This document shows, piece after piece, positions 1 to 8,088 of a DNA stretch of 42,287 nucleotides. Where the stretch lies: positions 1 through 42,287 of the forward strand of contig DATMFQ010000035.1 in the NCBI GenBank assembly GCA_035556075.1. Direction: 5' to 3'. The stretch comes from 73-13 sp035556075. GTDB taxonomy: Bacteria > Actinomycetota > Actinomycetes > Actinomycetales > Microbacteriaceae. Position 1 is the first letter of the stretch. Each line of letters starts with the position of its first letter. The notes under the pieces were generated by a model. That model made no database searches, was not told the origin of the DNA, and saw only the letters and a program-made list of their open reading frames with translations. The translations under genes were made by a program, and so were the position numbers.

Positions 1-443
1 TGGCCCATCGAGGTCCGGTCGGCGGGCAGCCGCGTGCCGATCGTGATGCCGACCGAGATGATGCGCCGCGTCGCGACCCGCGCGATGTACACGATGTCCT
101 CGCCGTCGAGCACCGCCGCCGACACGGATTCGTCGAGGTCGCGGCTCAGCCGCTCGAGGTGTGGCTGCACGAACTCAGCGAGGCTCGAGGCGGACAGGTA
201 CGCGGTGCCGAGCTCGAGCACGCGCGGCGTGAGGACGAATGCGCGCCCCTCCGCCCGCACATACCCGAGCGTTTCGAGCGTCTGCAGCAGGCGGCGCGCC
301 GAGGCGCGGCTGATGCCCGCGCGCGTCGCCGCCTCCGACAGGGTCAGCGCCGGGTGCTCCGCGTCGAAGGCGCGAATGACCGCGAGCCCCCGCGCGAAGG
401 ACTCGACCCAATCCCGCTCAGCACCGACCCGCTCGTCGCTCAC
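1..443 (-). CDS. pcaR: IclR-family regulator, PcaR/PcaU/PobR type (partial, C-terminus off the left edge)
   Basis: The visible part is an N-terminal winged helix-turn-helix (ALTLSEAATRAGISRASARRLL, residues ~30-50) followed by the start of the IclR effector domain (YLSASSLAEFVQPHLERLS). This phrasing is typical of regulators of the beta-ketoadipate pathway, which bind protocatechuate- or ketoadipate-type ligands. I chose the GTG at 443 because GAGGA lies 6 nt upstream. An ATG at 449 is also in frame, but the Shine-Dalgarno would abut it. The gene begins about 26 nt after pcaF on the same strand, so it probably closes a pcaIJF-R operon and controls the pca genes, possibly through the half-site array upstream of pcaI. 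The family is confident; the name PcaR is by context. Confidence 0.85.
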   Translation of the reverse strand, partial: MSDERVGAERDWVESFARGLAVIRAFDAEHPALTLSEAATRAGISRASARRLLQTLETLGYVRAEGRAFVLTPRVLELGTAYLSASSLAEFVQPHLERLSRDLDESVSAAVLDGEDIVYIARVATRRIISVGITIGTRLPADRTSMG

Positions 444-469
444 CCGCATTCCTCAGCTGCGCGCCCGGG

Positions 470-1645
470 TCAGCGCTCGAGGACGACGGCGAGGCCCTGG
501 CCGACGCCGATGCACAGGGCCGCGACCGCGACGCCGCCGCCGCGACGCCCCAGCTCGTGCGCCGCGTGGCCGACGACCCGCGCGCCGGAGGCACCGAGGG
601 GGTGGCCCATGGCGAGCGCACCGCCGTGGATGTTGACCCGCTCCGGGTCGAGATCGGGCCAGAGCTTGATGCAGGCGAGCGACTGCGAGGCGAAGGCCTC
701 GTTGAGCTCGACGACATCGACGTCCGCCCAGGTGCGTCCCGCACGCGCGAGTGCCTGGTTCGCCGCCTCGACCGGTGCGATCGGGAAGCGGTCGGGGTCG
801 TTGCCGTACCAGCCGCGCCCGGCGATCCGAGCCAGCGGCTCCGCATCGATGGCGCCCTCGGCGCCGAGGAGCACCGCGGCGGCGCCGTCGTTGATCGAGG
901 AGGAGTTGCCGGCGGTGACCGTGCCGTTGCCGTCCTTCGCGAAGAGCGCCTTGAGGCCGCCGAGCTTCTCGACGGTCGAGCCGTCACGGATGCCCTCGTC
1001 ACGCGCGAGCTCGGCGCCCGGGACCTGGACGATCTCGCCGTCGTAGATGCCGTCGGCCCAGGCCTTCGCCGCGAGCTCGTGGGACCGCACGGCAAACGCG
1101 TCCTGCTCCTCGCGGCTCAGGCCGAATTCGCGGGCGATGAGCTCGGCGGACTCGCCGTTGGAGATGGTCCAGCCCTTGGGCAGCGCGGGGTTGACCATCC
1201 GCCAGCCGATCGACGTGTTCCACAGCGTCTGGTTGCCGACGGCAGGCCAGCCCTTCGGCGACTTCTCGACGACGAATGGCGCGCGGGACATCGATTCGAC
1301 GCCCCCGGTCAGGACGAGGTCGGCGTCACCGGACTCGATCGCCCGTGACCCCTGGAAGAGCGCCTCGAGGCTCGAGCCGCAGAGTCGGTTCACCGTGACG
1401 CCCGTGACGCTCGTCGGGAAGCCGGCGAGCAGGGCGCCGAAGCGGCCGACGTTGCGGTTGTCCTCACCCGCCTGGTTCGCGTCGCCCCAGATGACATCGG
1501 CGATGCGGGCGGGGTCGAGGTCGAGACGCTCGACCTGGGCGCGCATCGCGACGGCGGCGAGGTCGTCGGGTCGGACGCCGGACAGCGCGCCGCCGACCCG
1601 GCCAAATGGGGTGCGGACGGCGTCGTAGACGAATGAGGCGGTCAT
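470..1645 (-). CDS. pcaF: 3-oxoadipyl-CoA thiolase
   Basis: A 391-residue thiolase that would cleave 3-oxoadipyl-CoA with CoA to succinyl-CoA and acetyl-CoA, the last step of the beta-ketoadipate pathway. Visible catalytic residues are the acylated Cys89 (NRLCGSSLEAL), His348 (MGHPLGASG) and Cys378 (ALCIGVGQG). Length is normal for the family. The reading frame stays open upstream, but the ATG at 1645 overlaps the pcaJ stop by 4 nt (ATGA) and starts the conserved MTASFVYDAVRTPFGR-type N-terminus. That supports this start and translational coupling to pcaJ. Sequence alone does not fully separate it from acetyl-CoA acetyltransferases; the pcaIJ neighbourhood decides the substrate. Confidence 0.95.
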   Translation of the reverse strand: MTASFVYDAVRTPFGRVGGALSGVRPDDLAAVAMRAQVERLDLDPARIADVIWGDANQAGEDNRNVGRFGALLAGFPTSVTGVTVNRLCGSSLEALFQGSRAIESGDADLVLTGGVESMSRAPFVVEKSPKGWPAVGNQTLWNTSIGWRMVNPALPKGWTISNGESAELIAREFGLSREEQDAFAVRSHELAAKAWADGIYDGEIVQVPGAELARDEGIRDGSTVEKLGGLKALFAKDGNGTVTAGNSSSINDGAAAVLLGAEGAIDAEPLARIAGRGWYGNDPDRFPIAPVEAANQALARAGRTWADVDVVELNEAFASQSLACIKLWPDLDPERVNIHGGALAMGHPLGASGARVVGHAAHELGRRGGGVAVAALCIGVGQGLAVVLER

Positions 1646-2298
1646 GCCGCGGCTCCTGTCGCGTCGATGAGGGTGAGCCCCGTGAGCGACTCGAGCTCCG
1701 CGTGGGTCGTGTCGCCGAAGCGCTCGGTGACGGCGAAGCCCTCGGGCGTCACCTGGAAGATCGCGTGGTCGGTGTACACCCGGCTCACGCAGCGCACCCC
1801 GGTGAGCGGGTAGCTGCACTCGGCGACGAGCTTCGGCTGGCCATCCTTCGTGAGGAGGTCGGTCATGACGTAGACGTCCTTCGCGCCGATGGCGAGGTCC
1901 ATGGCGCCGCCGATCGCGGGGATCGCACCGGGCGCGCCCGTCGACCAGTTCGCGAGGTCGCCGGCCTGCGAGACCTCGAAGGCGCCGAGGACGCAGACGT
2001 CGAGGTGCCCGCCGCGCATCATGCCGAACGAGTCGGCGTGGTGGAAGAATGCGGCGCCCGGCTGCGCCGTCACCGCCTGCTTGCCCGCGTTGATGAGATC
2101 GGGGTCGACCTGATCGGCCTCGGGCGCCTCGCCCATGCCGAGCATGCCGTTTTCGGTATGGAGGATGATCTGGCGTCCCTCGGGGATGTGGTCGGCGACG
2201 AGCGTCGGCGCGCCGATGCCGAGGTTCACGTAGGCGCCCTCGGGGATGTCGGCGGCGAGTCGTTTGGCGAGCGCGACCCGGCTGATCTTGGTGGCCAT
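1642..2298 (-). CDS. pcaJ: 3-oxoadipate CoA-transferase subunit B
   Basis: The 218-residue beta subunit of the heteromeric CoA-transferase that moves CoA from succinyl-CoA to 3-oxoadipate. The catalytic glutamate is Glu49 in the family's (S/T)ENG motif (HTENGMLGMG). The glycine-rich start VNLGIGAPT is also typical. The ATG shares one nucleotide with the pcaI stop (TGATG) and the gene's own stop overlaps the pcaF start by 4 nt, so the three genes are tightly coupled. The sequence resembles acetoacetate and oxoadipate transferases alike; location next to pcaF and in a pca island favours 3-oxoadipate. Confidence 0.93.
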   Translation of the reverse strand: MATKISRVALAKRLAADIPEGAYVNLGIGAPTLVADHIPEGRQIILHTENGMLGMGEAPEADQVDPDLINAGKQAVTAQPGAAFFHHADSFGMMRGGHLDVCVLGAFEVSQAGDLANWSTGAPGAIPAIGGAMDLAIGAKDVYVMTDLLTKDGQPKLVAECSYPLTGVRCVSRVYTDHAIFQVTPEGFAVTERFGDTTHAELESLTGLTLIDATGAAA

Positions 2299-3047
2299 CA
2301 GGCGTCCTCTCCCTCGGTGGTCAGCGGTTCGCCGTTCACATCGACGCCGCCGATGAATGCGCCGGTCTCGTCGAGCCAGGGGCGGTAGCCGACCGGCACG
2401 ACGCGGTCGACGAAGAGCCCCGGTGTCACGATCGCCTCGGGGTCGAGTGCGCCGACCTCGACGACCTCGTCGACCTGGGCGATCGTCACCTTCGCGGCGG
2501 TCGCCATGATCGGGCCGAAATTGCGCGCCGTTCGCCGGTAGACGAGGTTGCCGAGCTGGTCGCCGCGGAAGGCCTGGATGAGCGCGAAGTCCGCGTGGAT
2601 CGGGTACTCAAGGATGTACTCCTTGCCGTCGATCGTGCGCTGCTCCTTGCCCGCGGCGATCTCGGTGCCGACACCGGTGGGGGTGAAGAAGGCGCCGATG
2701 CCGGCGCCCGCGGCGCGGATCCGCTCAGCGAGGTTGCCCTGCGGCACGATCTCGAGCTCGATCTGACCGGCGCGGTACTTCTCGTCGAAGTGCCAGGAGT
2801 CGGACTGCCGAGGGAAGGAGCAGATGATCTTCCGCACCCGGCCGAGGCCGATGAGCCGGGCGAGGCCGACATCTCCGTTGCCCGCGTTGTTGTTGACGAT
2901 CGTGAGGTCGCCGACGCCGCTGTCGATCAGCGCGTCGATGAGATCGACCGGCTGTCCCGCGCGACCGAAGCCGCCGATCATGATGCAGGACCCGTCTCCG
3001 ATGCCCGACAGCGCCGTGGCGATGTCCGGGACGACTTTGTCGATCAT
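2298..3047 (-). CDS. pcaI: 3-oxoadipate CoA-transferase subunit A
   Basis: The 249-residue alpha subunit partner of PcaJ. The glycine-rich CoA-transferase signature is visible at residues 25-33 (GGFGRAGQP). The ATG is preceded by AGGAGA at 5 nt, a strong ribosome site. It is the first gene of the pcaI-J-F-(pcaR) unit. About 130 nt separate it from pcaC upstream, and this gap holds alternating GTTCGC half-sites (3058-3083), so the unit probably has its own promoter. No unusual residues seen. Confidence 0.94.
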   Translation of the reverse strand: MIDKVVPDIATALSGIGDGSCIMIGGFGRAGQPVDLIDALIDSGVGDLTIVNNNAGNGDVGLARLIGLGRVRKIICSFPRQSDSWHFDEKYRAGQIELEIVPQGNLAERIRAAGAGIGAFFTPTGVGTEIAAGKEQRTIDGKEYILEYPIHADFALIQAFRGDQLGNLVYRRTARNFGPIMATAAKVTIAQVDEVVEVGALDPEAIVTPGLFVDRVVPVGYRPWLDETGAFIGGVDVNGEPLTTEGEDA

Positions 3048-3057
3048 CCAGTCTCCT

Positions 3058-3083
3058 GTTCGCTCTGCGAACGCACGTTCGCA
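3058..3083. promoter_or_regulatory. Putative IclR/PcaR operator: three alternating GTTCGC half-sites upstream of pcaI
   Basis: Three copies of one hexamer lie in alternating orientation: GTTCGC at 3058-3063, GCGAAC at 3067-3072 and GTTCGC at 3077-3082. The last two form a perfect inverted repeat, TGCGAAC-GCAC-GTTCGCA (3066-3083). A possible minus-strand -10 (TAGACT, 3099-3094) would place this array just downstream of the transcription start, a repressing position; no good -35 is seen. Palindrome-plus-direct-repeat architecture is known for PcaU-type IclR proteins. The assignment to a specific regulator is inference. Confidence 0.5.
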
Positions 3084-3176
3084 TGACGGCGCTAGTCTAC
3101 GCCCTGATGCGGTCGGGCGGAGACGGGCGCGGCGGGACCCCCAAGCCGCGCCGCGCCGAGCCCGACCGCGGCGGGG

Positions 3177-3557
3177 TCAGGCGGCGAGGATCTCGTTGGC
3201 GATCTTGAAGGCGGTGTTCGCGGCGGGGACGCCCGCGTAGATCGCCGACTGGAGGATGACCTCCTTGATCTCCTCGGGGGTGAGCCCGTTGCGCAGCGCC
3301 GCCTTGACGTGCATCGCGAGCTCCTCATGGTGCCCGAGCGCGATGAGCACGGAAAGCACCGCGATCGACCGCCCGCGACGCTCGAGTCCCGGTCGCGACC
3401 ACACGTCGCCCCACGCCGTGCGCGTGATGAAGTCCTGGAAGTCCCGCGTGAAGTCGGTCGTCCCGGCGATCGCACGGTCGACGTGCTCGTCGCTCAGCAC
3501 CTCGCGGCGGACCGCAAAGCCCTGCTCGCGACGTGCGTCGTCACTCAAATTCGTCAT
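3177..3557 (-). CDS. pcaC: 4-carboxymuconolactone decarboxylase
   Basis: A 126-residue protein of the carboxymuconolactone decarboxylase family, which converts 4-carboxymuconolactone to 3-oxoadipate enol-lactone. The conserved body is visible: DFTRDFQDFITRTAWGDVWSR, then RRGRSIAVLSVLIALG and LTPEEIKEVILQSAIYAG. It lacks the CxxC of AhpD-like relatives, as expected for PcaC. Length matches stand-alone PcaC. The chosen ATG has only a weak ribosome site (GGGTCGC); an in-frame ATG four codons upstream is possible. It is the last gene of the pcaHGBD-MST-C run, 43 nt after the sulfurtransferase. In many actinobacteria PcaC is fused to PcaD; here it is separate. Confidence 0.93.
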   Translation of the reverse strand: MTNLSDDARREQGFAVRREVLSDEHVDRAIAGTTDFTRDFQDFITRTAWGDVWSRPGLERRGRSIAVLSVLIALGHHEELAMHVKAALRNGLTPEEIKEVILQSAIYAGVPAANTAFKIANEILAA

Positions 3558-3600
3558 GCGACCCATCATCCCGCACCCGGCCCCGCGTCGGCCCACCGAC

Positions 3601-4455
3601 CTACGGCTCGGGCCCGGTCGCCACCGGACGGCCGGGGGTGTTCGACCAGGATGACCACGACCCCGGATAGAGCGCGGCACGGTGACCGGCGAGGGCCAGG
3701 GCGAGCACGTTCGTCGCCGCGCTGACGCCCGAGCCGCAGTACACCCCGACCTCGACGCCATCGACGACCCCGACCGCGGCGAATCGCGCCCGGAGCTCCT
3801 CGCTCGGCAGATACCGGCCGGTGGCGTCGACGGTCCCGGCGATCGGCACGTTGACCGCGCCCGGGATGTGCCCGCCGATCGGGTCCATGGGCTCGTGGTC
3901 ACCGCGGTATCGCGCGGCGGCGCGGGCGTCGATGAGCACGCCCCGCTCAGCGAGCGCCGCCGCACCGTCACCGTCGACCGTCGGCAGGTGCCCGAGCGAG
4001 GCGATCACCGCGGTCCCCGGCGCGGGGATGACCTCCCCGGTCTCGACCTCGAATCCTGCGTCGCGCCACGCGGCGAGAGCGCCGTCGAGCACCCGGACGC
4101 GGGTGAGCCCGGCCCACCGCAGCAGCCACCAGAGGCGCGCGGCAGCGACGCCACCGTGGTCGTCGACCACGACGATCTCATCCCCGTCGTTGACGCCCCA
4201 GGCGACGAGCGCCGCCTGAAGCCGGGCCCGGCTCGGCAGCGGATGGCGCCCGTCGGCGGGCTCGCCGTGTTCGCTGAGCTGCGTGTCCATGTCGGCATAC
4301 ACGGCACCGGGGATGTGGCCAGCCCGATACTCGCCGCGTCCGTCCGGCAGGTCGAGCCGCCAGCGCACGTCGATGACGCTCGTCGGCGCCCCGGTGCGCA
4401 GCCGCGCCTCGAGCGCCGCCGGAGTGATGAGGTGCGCAGCGCGGGCGTCAGTCAT
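3601..4455 (-). CDS. sseA: 3-mercaptopyruvate-type sulfurtransferase (tandem rhodanese domains)
   Basis: A 284-residue protein with two rhodanese domains. The N-terminal one (about 1-135) has VVDDHGG where a catalytic Cys would be, so it is inactive as usual. The C-terminal one carries the active loop CGSGVS at Cys240, the 3-mercaptopyruvate type rather than the CRKGVT loop of thiosulfate sulfurtransferases. It would transfer sulfur from 3-mercaptopyruvate to thiol or cyanide acceptors in the cytoplasm. GGGAGC lies shortly before the ATG. The gene sits between pcaD (19 nt upstream) and pcaC on the same strand, so it is probably co-transcribed with ring-cleavage genes. Its role there is unexplained by known protocatechuate chemistry. 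Confidence 0.88.
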   Translation of the reverse strand: MTDARAAHLITPAALEARLRTGAPTSVIDVRWRLDLPDGRGEYRAGHIPGAVYADMDTQLSEHGEPADGRHPLPSRARLQAALVAWGVNDGDEIVVVDDHGGVAAARLWWLLRWAGLTRVRVLDGALAAWRDAGFEVETGEVIPAPGTAVIASLGHLPTVDGDGAAALAERGVLIDARAAARYRGDHEPMDPIGGHIPGAVNVPIAGTVDATGRYLPSEELRARFAAVGVVDGVEVGVYCGSGVSAATNVLALALAGHRAALYPGSWSSWSNTPGRPVATGPEP

Positions 4456-4474
4456 CTGGGGGCTCCCGATCGGA

Positions 4475-5245
4475 TCAGCCGAGGAATGCGAGGAGCTCGC
4501 GCGTCGTCGCCGCCGGCTGATTCGCCGGTGGCAGATGCGCGCTGCCGGCGATGAGCGCCGCGCGGCCGTCCTGCACGCCGGCGGCGATCTGCTCCGCGGC
4601 GGCCTGCGGCGTCGTCTCGTCGTGGTCGCCGTAGAGGGCGAGGACGGGGACGTCGATGCGGCCGAGCTGGTCCACGACGTCGAAGTCGCGAAGCGCCTCG
4701 CACGCGAGCGCGTATGACTCGTCGTCCGCGTCCTGCAGGTTGTGGAGCAGCCGGCCGGCGATGACCGGGTGCTCCTCCATGACCCCGGGGGCGAACCAGC
4801 GCTGCGCCGAGCCGACGACGAGCGGCGAGGTCGACTGGGCGCGCACCAGTGCGGCGCGCTCGATCCAGCCCTCGGGGGTGCCGATCTTGGCCGCGGAGGC
4901 GAGGATCGCGAGCTTGGTGAAGCGGCCCGGGTGTCGGATCCCGAGCGCGAGCCCGGTCGCGCCGCCGATCGAGACGCCGGCGTAGAGCGCAGAAGCCACA
5001 CCGAGCTCATCGAGGATCGCGATGACCCCGTCGGCGAGTTCCTCGATCGTGTAGGGCTGTGTCGTCGCGGGCGAGGCGCCGTGGCCGGGCAGGTCCCAGG
5101 CGATGATGCGGTAGCGATCGGCGAGCGCCGGGATGACCGGCTCCCAGAGCACCGCGCTCGCGGTCCCGAGCGAGGGGCCGAGGACGAGCAGCGGGCCGTC
5201 CGGATTGGATTCGATGCCGGTGGCGACGAGGGTGGGCACGGTCAT
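4475..5245 (-). CDS. pcaD: 3-oxoadipate enol-lactonase
   Basis: A 256-residue alpha/beta hydrolase expected to open 3-oxoadipate enol-lactone to 3-oxoadipate. The nucleophile elbow is GVSIGG with Ser92. The acid is within GDHDETTP (Asp207/209) and the histidine is His237 (GSAHLPP). The PSLGTA oxyanion region and the WDLPGHGASP strand are typical of PcaD/CatD. It starts 11 nt after pcaB. It lacks the C-terminal decarboxylase domain of the fused PcaL form common in actinobacteria. Other alpha/beta hydrolases share these motifs, but the location makes the assignment firm. Confidence 0.92.
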   Translation of the reverse strand: MTVPTLVATGIESNPDGPLLVLGPSLGTASAVLWEPVIPALADRYRIIAWDLPGHGASPATTQPYTIEELADGVIAILDELGVASALYAGVSIGGATGLALGIRHPGRFTKLAILASAAKIGTPEGWIERAALVRAQSTSPLVVGSAQRWFAPGVMEEHPVIAGRLLHNLQDADDESYALACEALRDFDVVDQLGRIDVPVLALYGDHDETTPQAAAEQIAAGVQDGRAALIAGSAHLPPANQPAATTRELLAFLG

Positions 5246-5256
5246 GTGGGCTCCGT

Positions 5257-6594
5257 TCAGGGTCGCACGCGGGCGAGCGCACGATCGACGATCGCCCCCG
5301 CGATCCCAAGGTAGCCCGCCGGGTCGAGGAGCGCGGCGACGTCGTCGGCGGTGAGTGCGGATTCGGCGGCGAGCAGGTCGGACAGTGGCTTGCCCTCCCC
5401 CGCCTGGTTGACGATGACCTGGACCGCGGGGCGGCCGAGCTTCGGGCCGAGCACGAGCATGAGCCGCTCCGACAGGATGGTGCCGCCGCCGTGCGCGAGG
5501 TTGCGGGCGACGGCAGCCTCATCGACGATGAGGCCCTCGGCAAGCTCCGCGGCGACGGCCGAGGCGCCGAGCGCGAGCCGGAGCAGCTCCCGGAGCGTCG
5601 GCCACTCGGCGTGCCAGGCGCCGTCGGGACGCTCGTCGACGGCGGCCGCCGCGGCGAGGTGGAGGGTGGAGCCGAGACCCGGTGCCCGGAGCGCCGCGGA
5701 GCGCAGCAGCACGGAGCGGACCGGATTCTGCTTCTGCGGCATGGCGGAGGAGCCGCCACCGGAGGGCTCGGCGAGCTCCCCGATCTCGGTGCGCGACAGT
5801 GTCGCGACATCGGCGCCGATCCGGCCGAGCGCGTCGAGCGTGCGCACGAGCGCGTCGCCCAGGCGCGTCACGGCATCACGGCGCACATGCCAGGGGAACT
5901 CGGCGAGCGGGAGCTTCGCCGCGCCGGCGTACGCGACGGCGATCTTCGCGGTGCGGGCGGGGCCGAACTCCTCGACGAGCGCCGCGAGCGTGCCGCCAGC
6001 GCCACCGAGCTGCGCGGGCAAGCCCGCGGCGGCGAGCGCGTCCCGGGCGTCGGCGACCTGCACGAGCCAGTCGGCGAAGCGTGCCCCGAGCGTCGTCGGC
6101 ACCGCATGCTGCGTGAGGGTGCGCGCGGCGGCGGGCGTATCCCGGTAGCGCGCAGCGCGATCGGCGAGTGCGCCGACGACGCGGTCGAGCTGCGCCGTGA
6201 TTCGTGTCATCGCCTGCTGGGCGAGGATCGCGAGCGCCGTGTCGACGATGTCCTGCGAGGTCGCGCCGTGGTGGACCCACCCGGCGCCGTCGGGCACGTC
6301 GGCGACGAGCGCGCGGAGTCGCGCCACGAGCGGGATGACCGGGTTGCCGTCGGCGACGGCCTCCCGCGCGAGCTCCGCCGGGTCGATCTCGGCCTTCGCG
6401 ATGACGGTGAGCACCGCATTCATCGTCGCCGGTGGGGCGACCCCGACGGACCCGAGCGCCTTGACGAGCGCGACCTCCGCCTGCACGAGCGCCCGCACGA
6501 ATGCGGCATCGGACACGAGCGCATCCCGGCCAGCGCTGACCGGACTGAGGAGCCCGACGTCGCCGCCGGGCTCAGCGCCCGAGTCAGTAGGCAA
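5257..6594 (-). CDS. pcaB: 3-carboxy-cis,cis-muconate cycloisomerase
   Basis: A 445-residue member of the fumarase/aspartase superfamily, which forms 4-carboxymuconolactone from 3-carboxy-cis,cis-muconate. The superfamily signature GSSAMPQKQNP is at 281-291 and the conserved HGATSQD block at 109-115. Length and the C-terminal helical region (VIVNQAGEGKPLSDLL) suit PcaB rather than adenylosuccinate lyase. The start overlaps the end of pcaG by 11 nt and the stop lies 11 nt before pcaD, so it is embedded in the operon. No missing residues seen. Confidence 0.95.
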   Translation of the reverse strand: MPTDSGAEPGGDVGLLSPVSAGRDALVSDAAFVRALVQAEVALVKALGSVGVAPPATMNAVLTVIAKAEIDPAELAREAVADGNPVIPLVARLRALVADVPDGAGWVHHGATSQDIVDTALAILAQQAMTRITAQLDRVVGALADRAARYRDTPAAARTLTQHAVPTTLGARFADWLVQVADARDALAAAGLPAQLGGAGGTLAALVEEFGPARTAKIAVAYAGAAKLPLAEFPWHVRRDAVTRLGDALVRTLDALGRIGADVATLSRTEIGELAEPSGGGSSAMPQKQNPVRSVLLRSAALRAPGLGSTLHLAAAAAVDERPDGAWHAEWPTLRELLRLALGASAVAAELAEGLIVDEAAVARNLAHGGGTILSERLMLVLGPKLGRPAVQVIVNQAGEGKPLSDLLAAESALTADDVAALLDPAGYLGIAGAIVDRALARVRP

Positions 6595-7165
6595 AGAAGA
6601 CGGTCTCCTTCTCCCCCTGCATCCAGAGGTCGTGCCGCAGCGAGCCGTCCTCGTCGCGGGTCGCGATCAGCGTAGCGCGCTCGCTCGGGCTCAGGGAGCT
6701 CAGCAGCGGGTCCGCCGCGAGCGCGGCCTCGTCGTCCGGCAGGTAGATCCGGGTGTGGAGCTTGTGCGGCAGGCCCCGAGCGAAGAGCATGACGGCGAAG
6801 AACGGCGCGCGCCCCTCGTCGGTCGCTCCCGGCTCACGCGTCCAGAAGAAGTACTTCCCCTCGTCATTCGTCGCGCTGCGGCCCCACCCGGTGAAGGCGT
6901 GGCCGTCGCGGTGCAACGAGCCGCGCGTCTGCGGGATCGTGCCGTCCGTGTCGGCGCCGAAGATCTCGACGAGCGCGTCGGGGATCGCGTAGCCGGCGCC
7001 ATCGTAGACGTTGCCCCGGAGGAAGAGCGAGCCGGGCGTGTGCGGCGGTACGATGTACGGGCCGTCGTCGTACTCGAGGCCGAATTTGAAGAACGGGCCG
7101 ATCGTCTGACCGGGCGTGCCGCGGAGGTACGTGTCTCCCACCGGGAGCTGCTTTTCGATGATCAT
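6584..7165 (-). CDS. pcaG: Protocatechuate 3,4-dioxygenase alpha subunit
   Basis: A 193-residue intradiol dioxygenase subunit. The N-terminal TPGQTIGPFFKFGL and the beta-sandwich segments LVEIFGADTDG and FFAVMLFARGLPHKLHTRIY are typical of PcaG. As expected for the alpha subunit, the HIH iron-binding pair is replaced (LPHKLHTRIY). It pairs with PcaH, which carries the ferric site, to cleave protocatechuate between its hydroxyl groups. The ATG shares one base with the pcaH stop (TGATG), so the two are translationally coupled and made in equal amounts. Confidence 0.96.
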   Translation of the reverse strand: MIIEKQLPVGDTYLRGTPGQTIGPFFKFGLEYDDGPYIVPPHTPGSLFLRGNVYDGAGYAIPDALVEIFGADTDGTIPQTRGSLHRDGHAFTGWGRSATNDEGKYFFWTREPGATDEGRAPFFAVMLFARGLPHKLHTRIYLPDDEAALAADPLLSSLSPSERATLIATRDEDGSLRHDLWMQGEKETVFFAY

Positions 7166-7983
7166 CAGTGGTCCTCCTCGGTCTCGAACCAGGTGGCGTG
7201 CTTGCCGGTCAGCACGATGTCCCAGCGGTAGCCCATCGAGAACTCGGGCACGGTGAGGTCGTGGTCGTAGGTCGCGACGAGGCGGTCGCGGTCGCGCTGC
7301 TCGGGGATCGACTGGTAGATCGGGTCGAGCGCGAAGAGCGGGTCGCCGGGGAAGTAGCACTGGGTGACGAGGCGCTGCGTGAACTTCGAGCCGAAGAGCG
7401 AGAAGTGGATGTGCGCGGGGCGCCACGCGTTGATGTGGTTCTTCCACGGGTACGGGCCGGGCTTGATGGTCGTGAACTTGTACCAGCCCTGGTCGTCGGT
7501 GATCGTCCGCCCAGCACCCGTGAAGTTCGGGTCGAGCGGCGCGGGGTGCTGGTCGCGCTGGTGGATGTATCGCCCCGCGGCGTTCGCCTGCCACACCTCG
7601 ACGAGCTGGTTCGTCACCGGGCGGCCCCAGCCGTCGAGCACGCGACCAGTGACGGTGATCCGCTCCCCCATGGGCTCGCCGCGGTGCTGCAGCGTGAGGT
7701 CGGCCTCGATCTCGGAGACGTCGCGCTGCCCGTAGGCGGGGCTCCACAGCTCGATCGACTCGGGGTCGACGAGGCGCGGGTTCTTGGTCGGGTGGCGCAG
7801 GATGCTCGAGCGGTACGGCTTGAAGTCGTACAGCGTCGGCAGGTCGATCTTCGCCCCGGCCTCGACCTCGCGCTGGCGCTCAGCATGAATCGCCGCGATC
7901 TCATCATTGATCTGACTCTGGGGCGGGAAGTCGTCCGAGGCGAGCATGTCCTCGGGCTTCCGTGCCTCCTGCACTTGGGCCAT
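7165..7983 (-). CDS. pcaH: Protocatechuate 3,4-dioxygenase beta subunit
   Basis: A 272-residue intradiol dioxygenase beta subunit that carries the catalytic Fe(III). The four ligands are recognisable: Tyr139 (AGRYIHQ), Tyr178 (PGPYPW), His191 and His193 (AHIHFSLFG). Length is about 30 residues longer at the N-terminus than the Pseudomonas form, an extension common in actinobacteria. The ATG at 7983 has AAGGAGA 7 nt upstream; the longer open frame upstream lacks homology. It is the first gene of the minus-strand pcaHGBD-MST-C unit and is divergent from the IclR gene at 8089. Confidence 0.96.
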   Translation of the reverse strand: MAQVQEARKPEDMLASDDFPPQSQINDEIAAIHAERQREVEAGAKIDLPTLYDFKPYRSSILRHPTKNPRLVDPESIELWSPAYGQRDVSEIEADLTLQHRGEPMGERITVTGRVLDGWGRPVTNQLVEVWQANAAGRYIHQRDQHPAPLDPNFTGAGRTITDDQGWYKFTTIKPGPYPWKNHINAWRPAHIHFSLFGSKFTQRLVTQCYFPGDPLFALDPIYQSIPEQRDRDRLVATYDHDLTVPEFSMGYRWDIVLTGKHATWFETEEDH

Positions 7984-8088
7984 ACCGTGTCTCCTTCGAC
8001 CACCGTCCCGCGCCGACGGCGCGCATCCCAGACGTGCGGTGCCCCTTGATCGTGCCACCCCGCGCGCCGCGTCGATCGTTCCTTCCCG
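7984..8088. promoter_or_regulatory. Divergent promoter region between pcaH and an IclR gene
   Basis: This 105-bp gap must contain the pcaHGBDC promoter (minus) and the IclR promoter (plus). The sequence TGATCGTGCC (8048-8057) is repeated imperfectly as CGATCGTTCC (8073-8082). I see no GTTCGC array like that before pcaI and no convincing -35/-10 pair. Assignment is by position. Confidence 0.4.
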
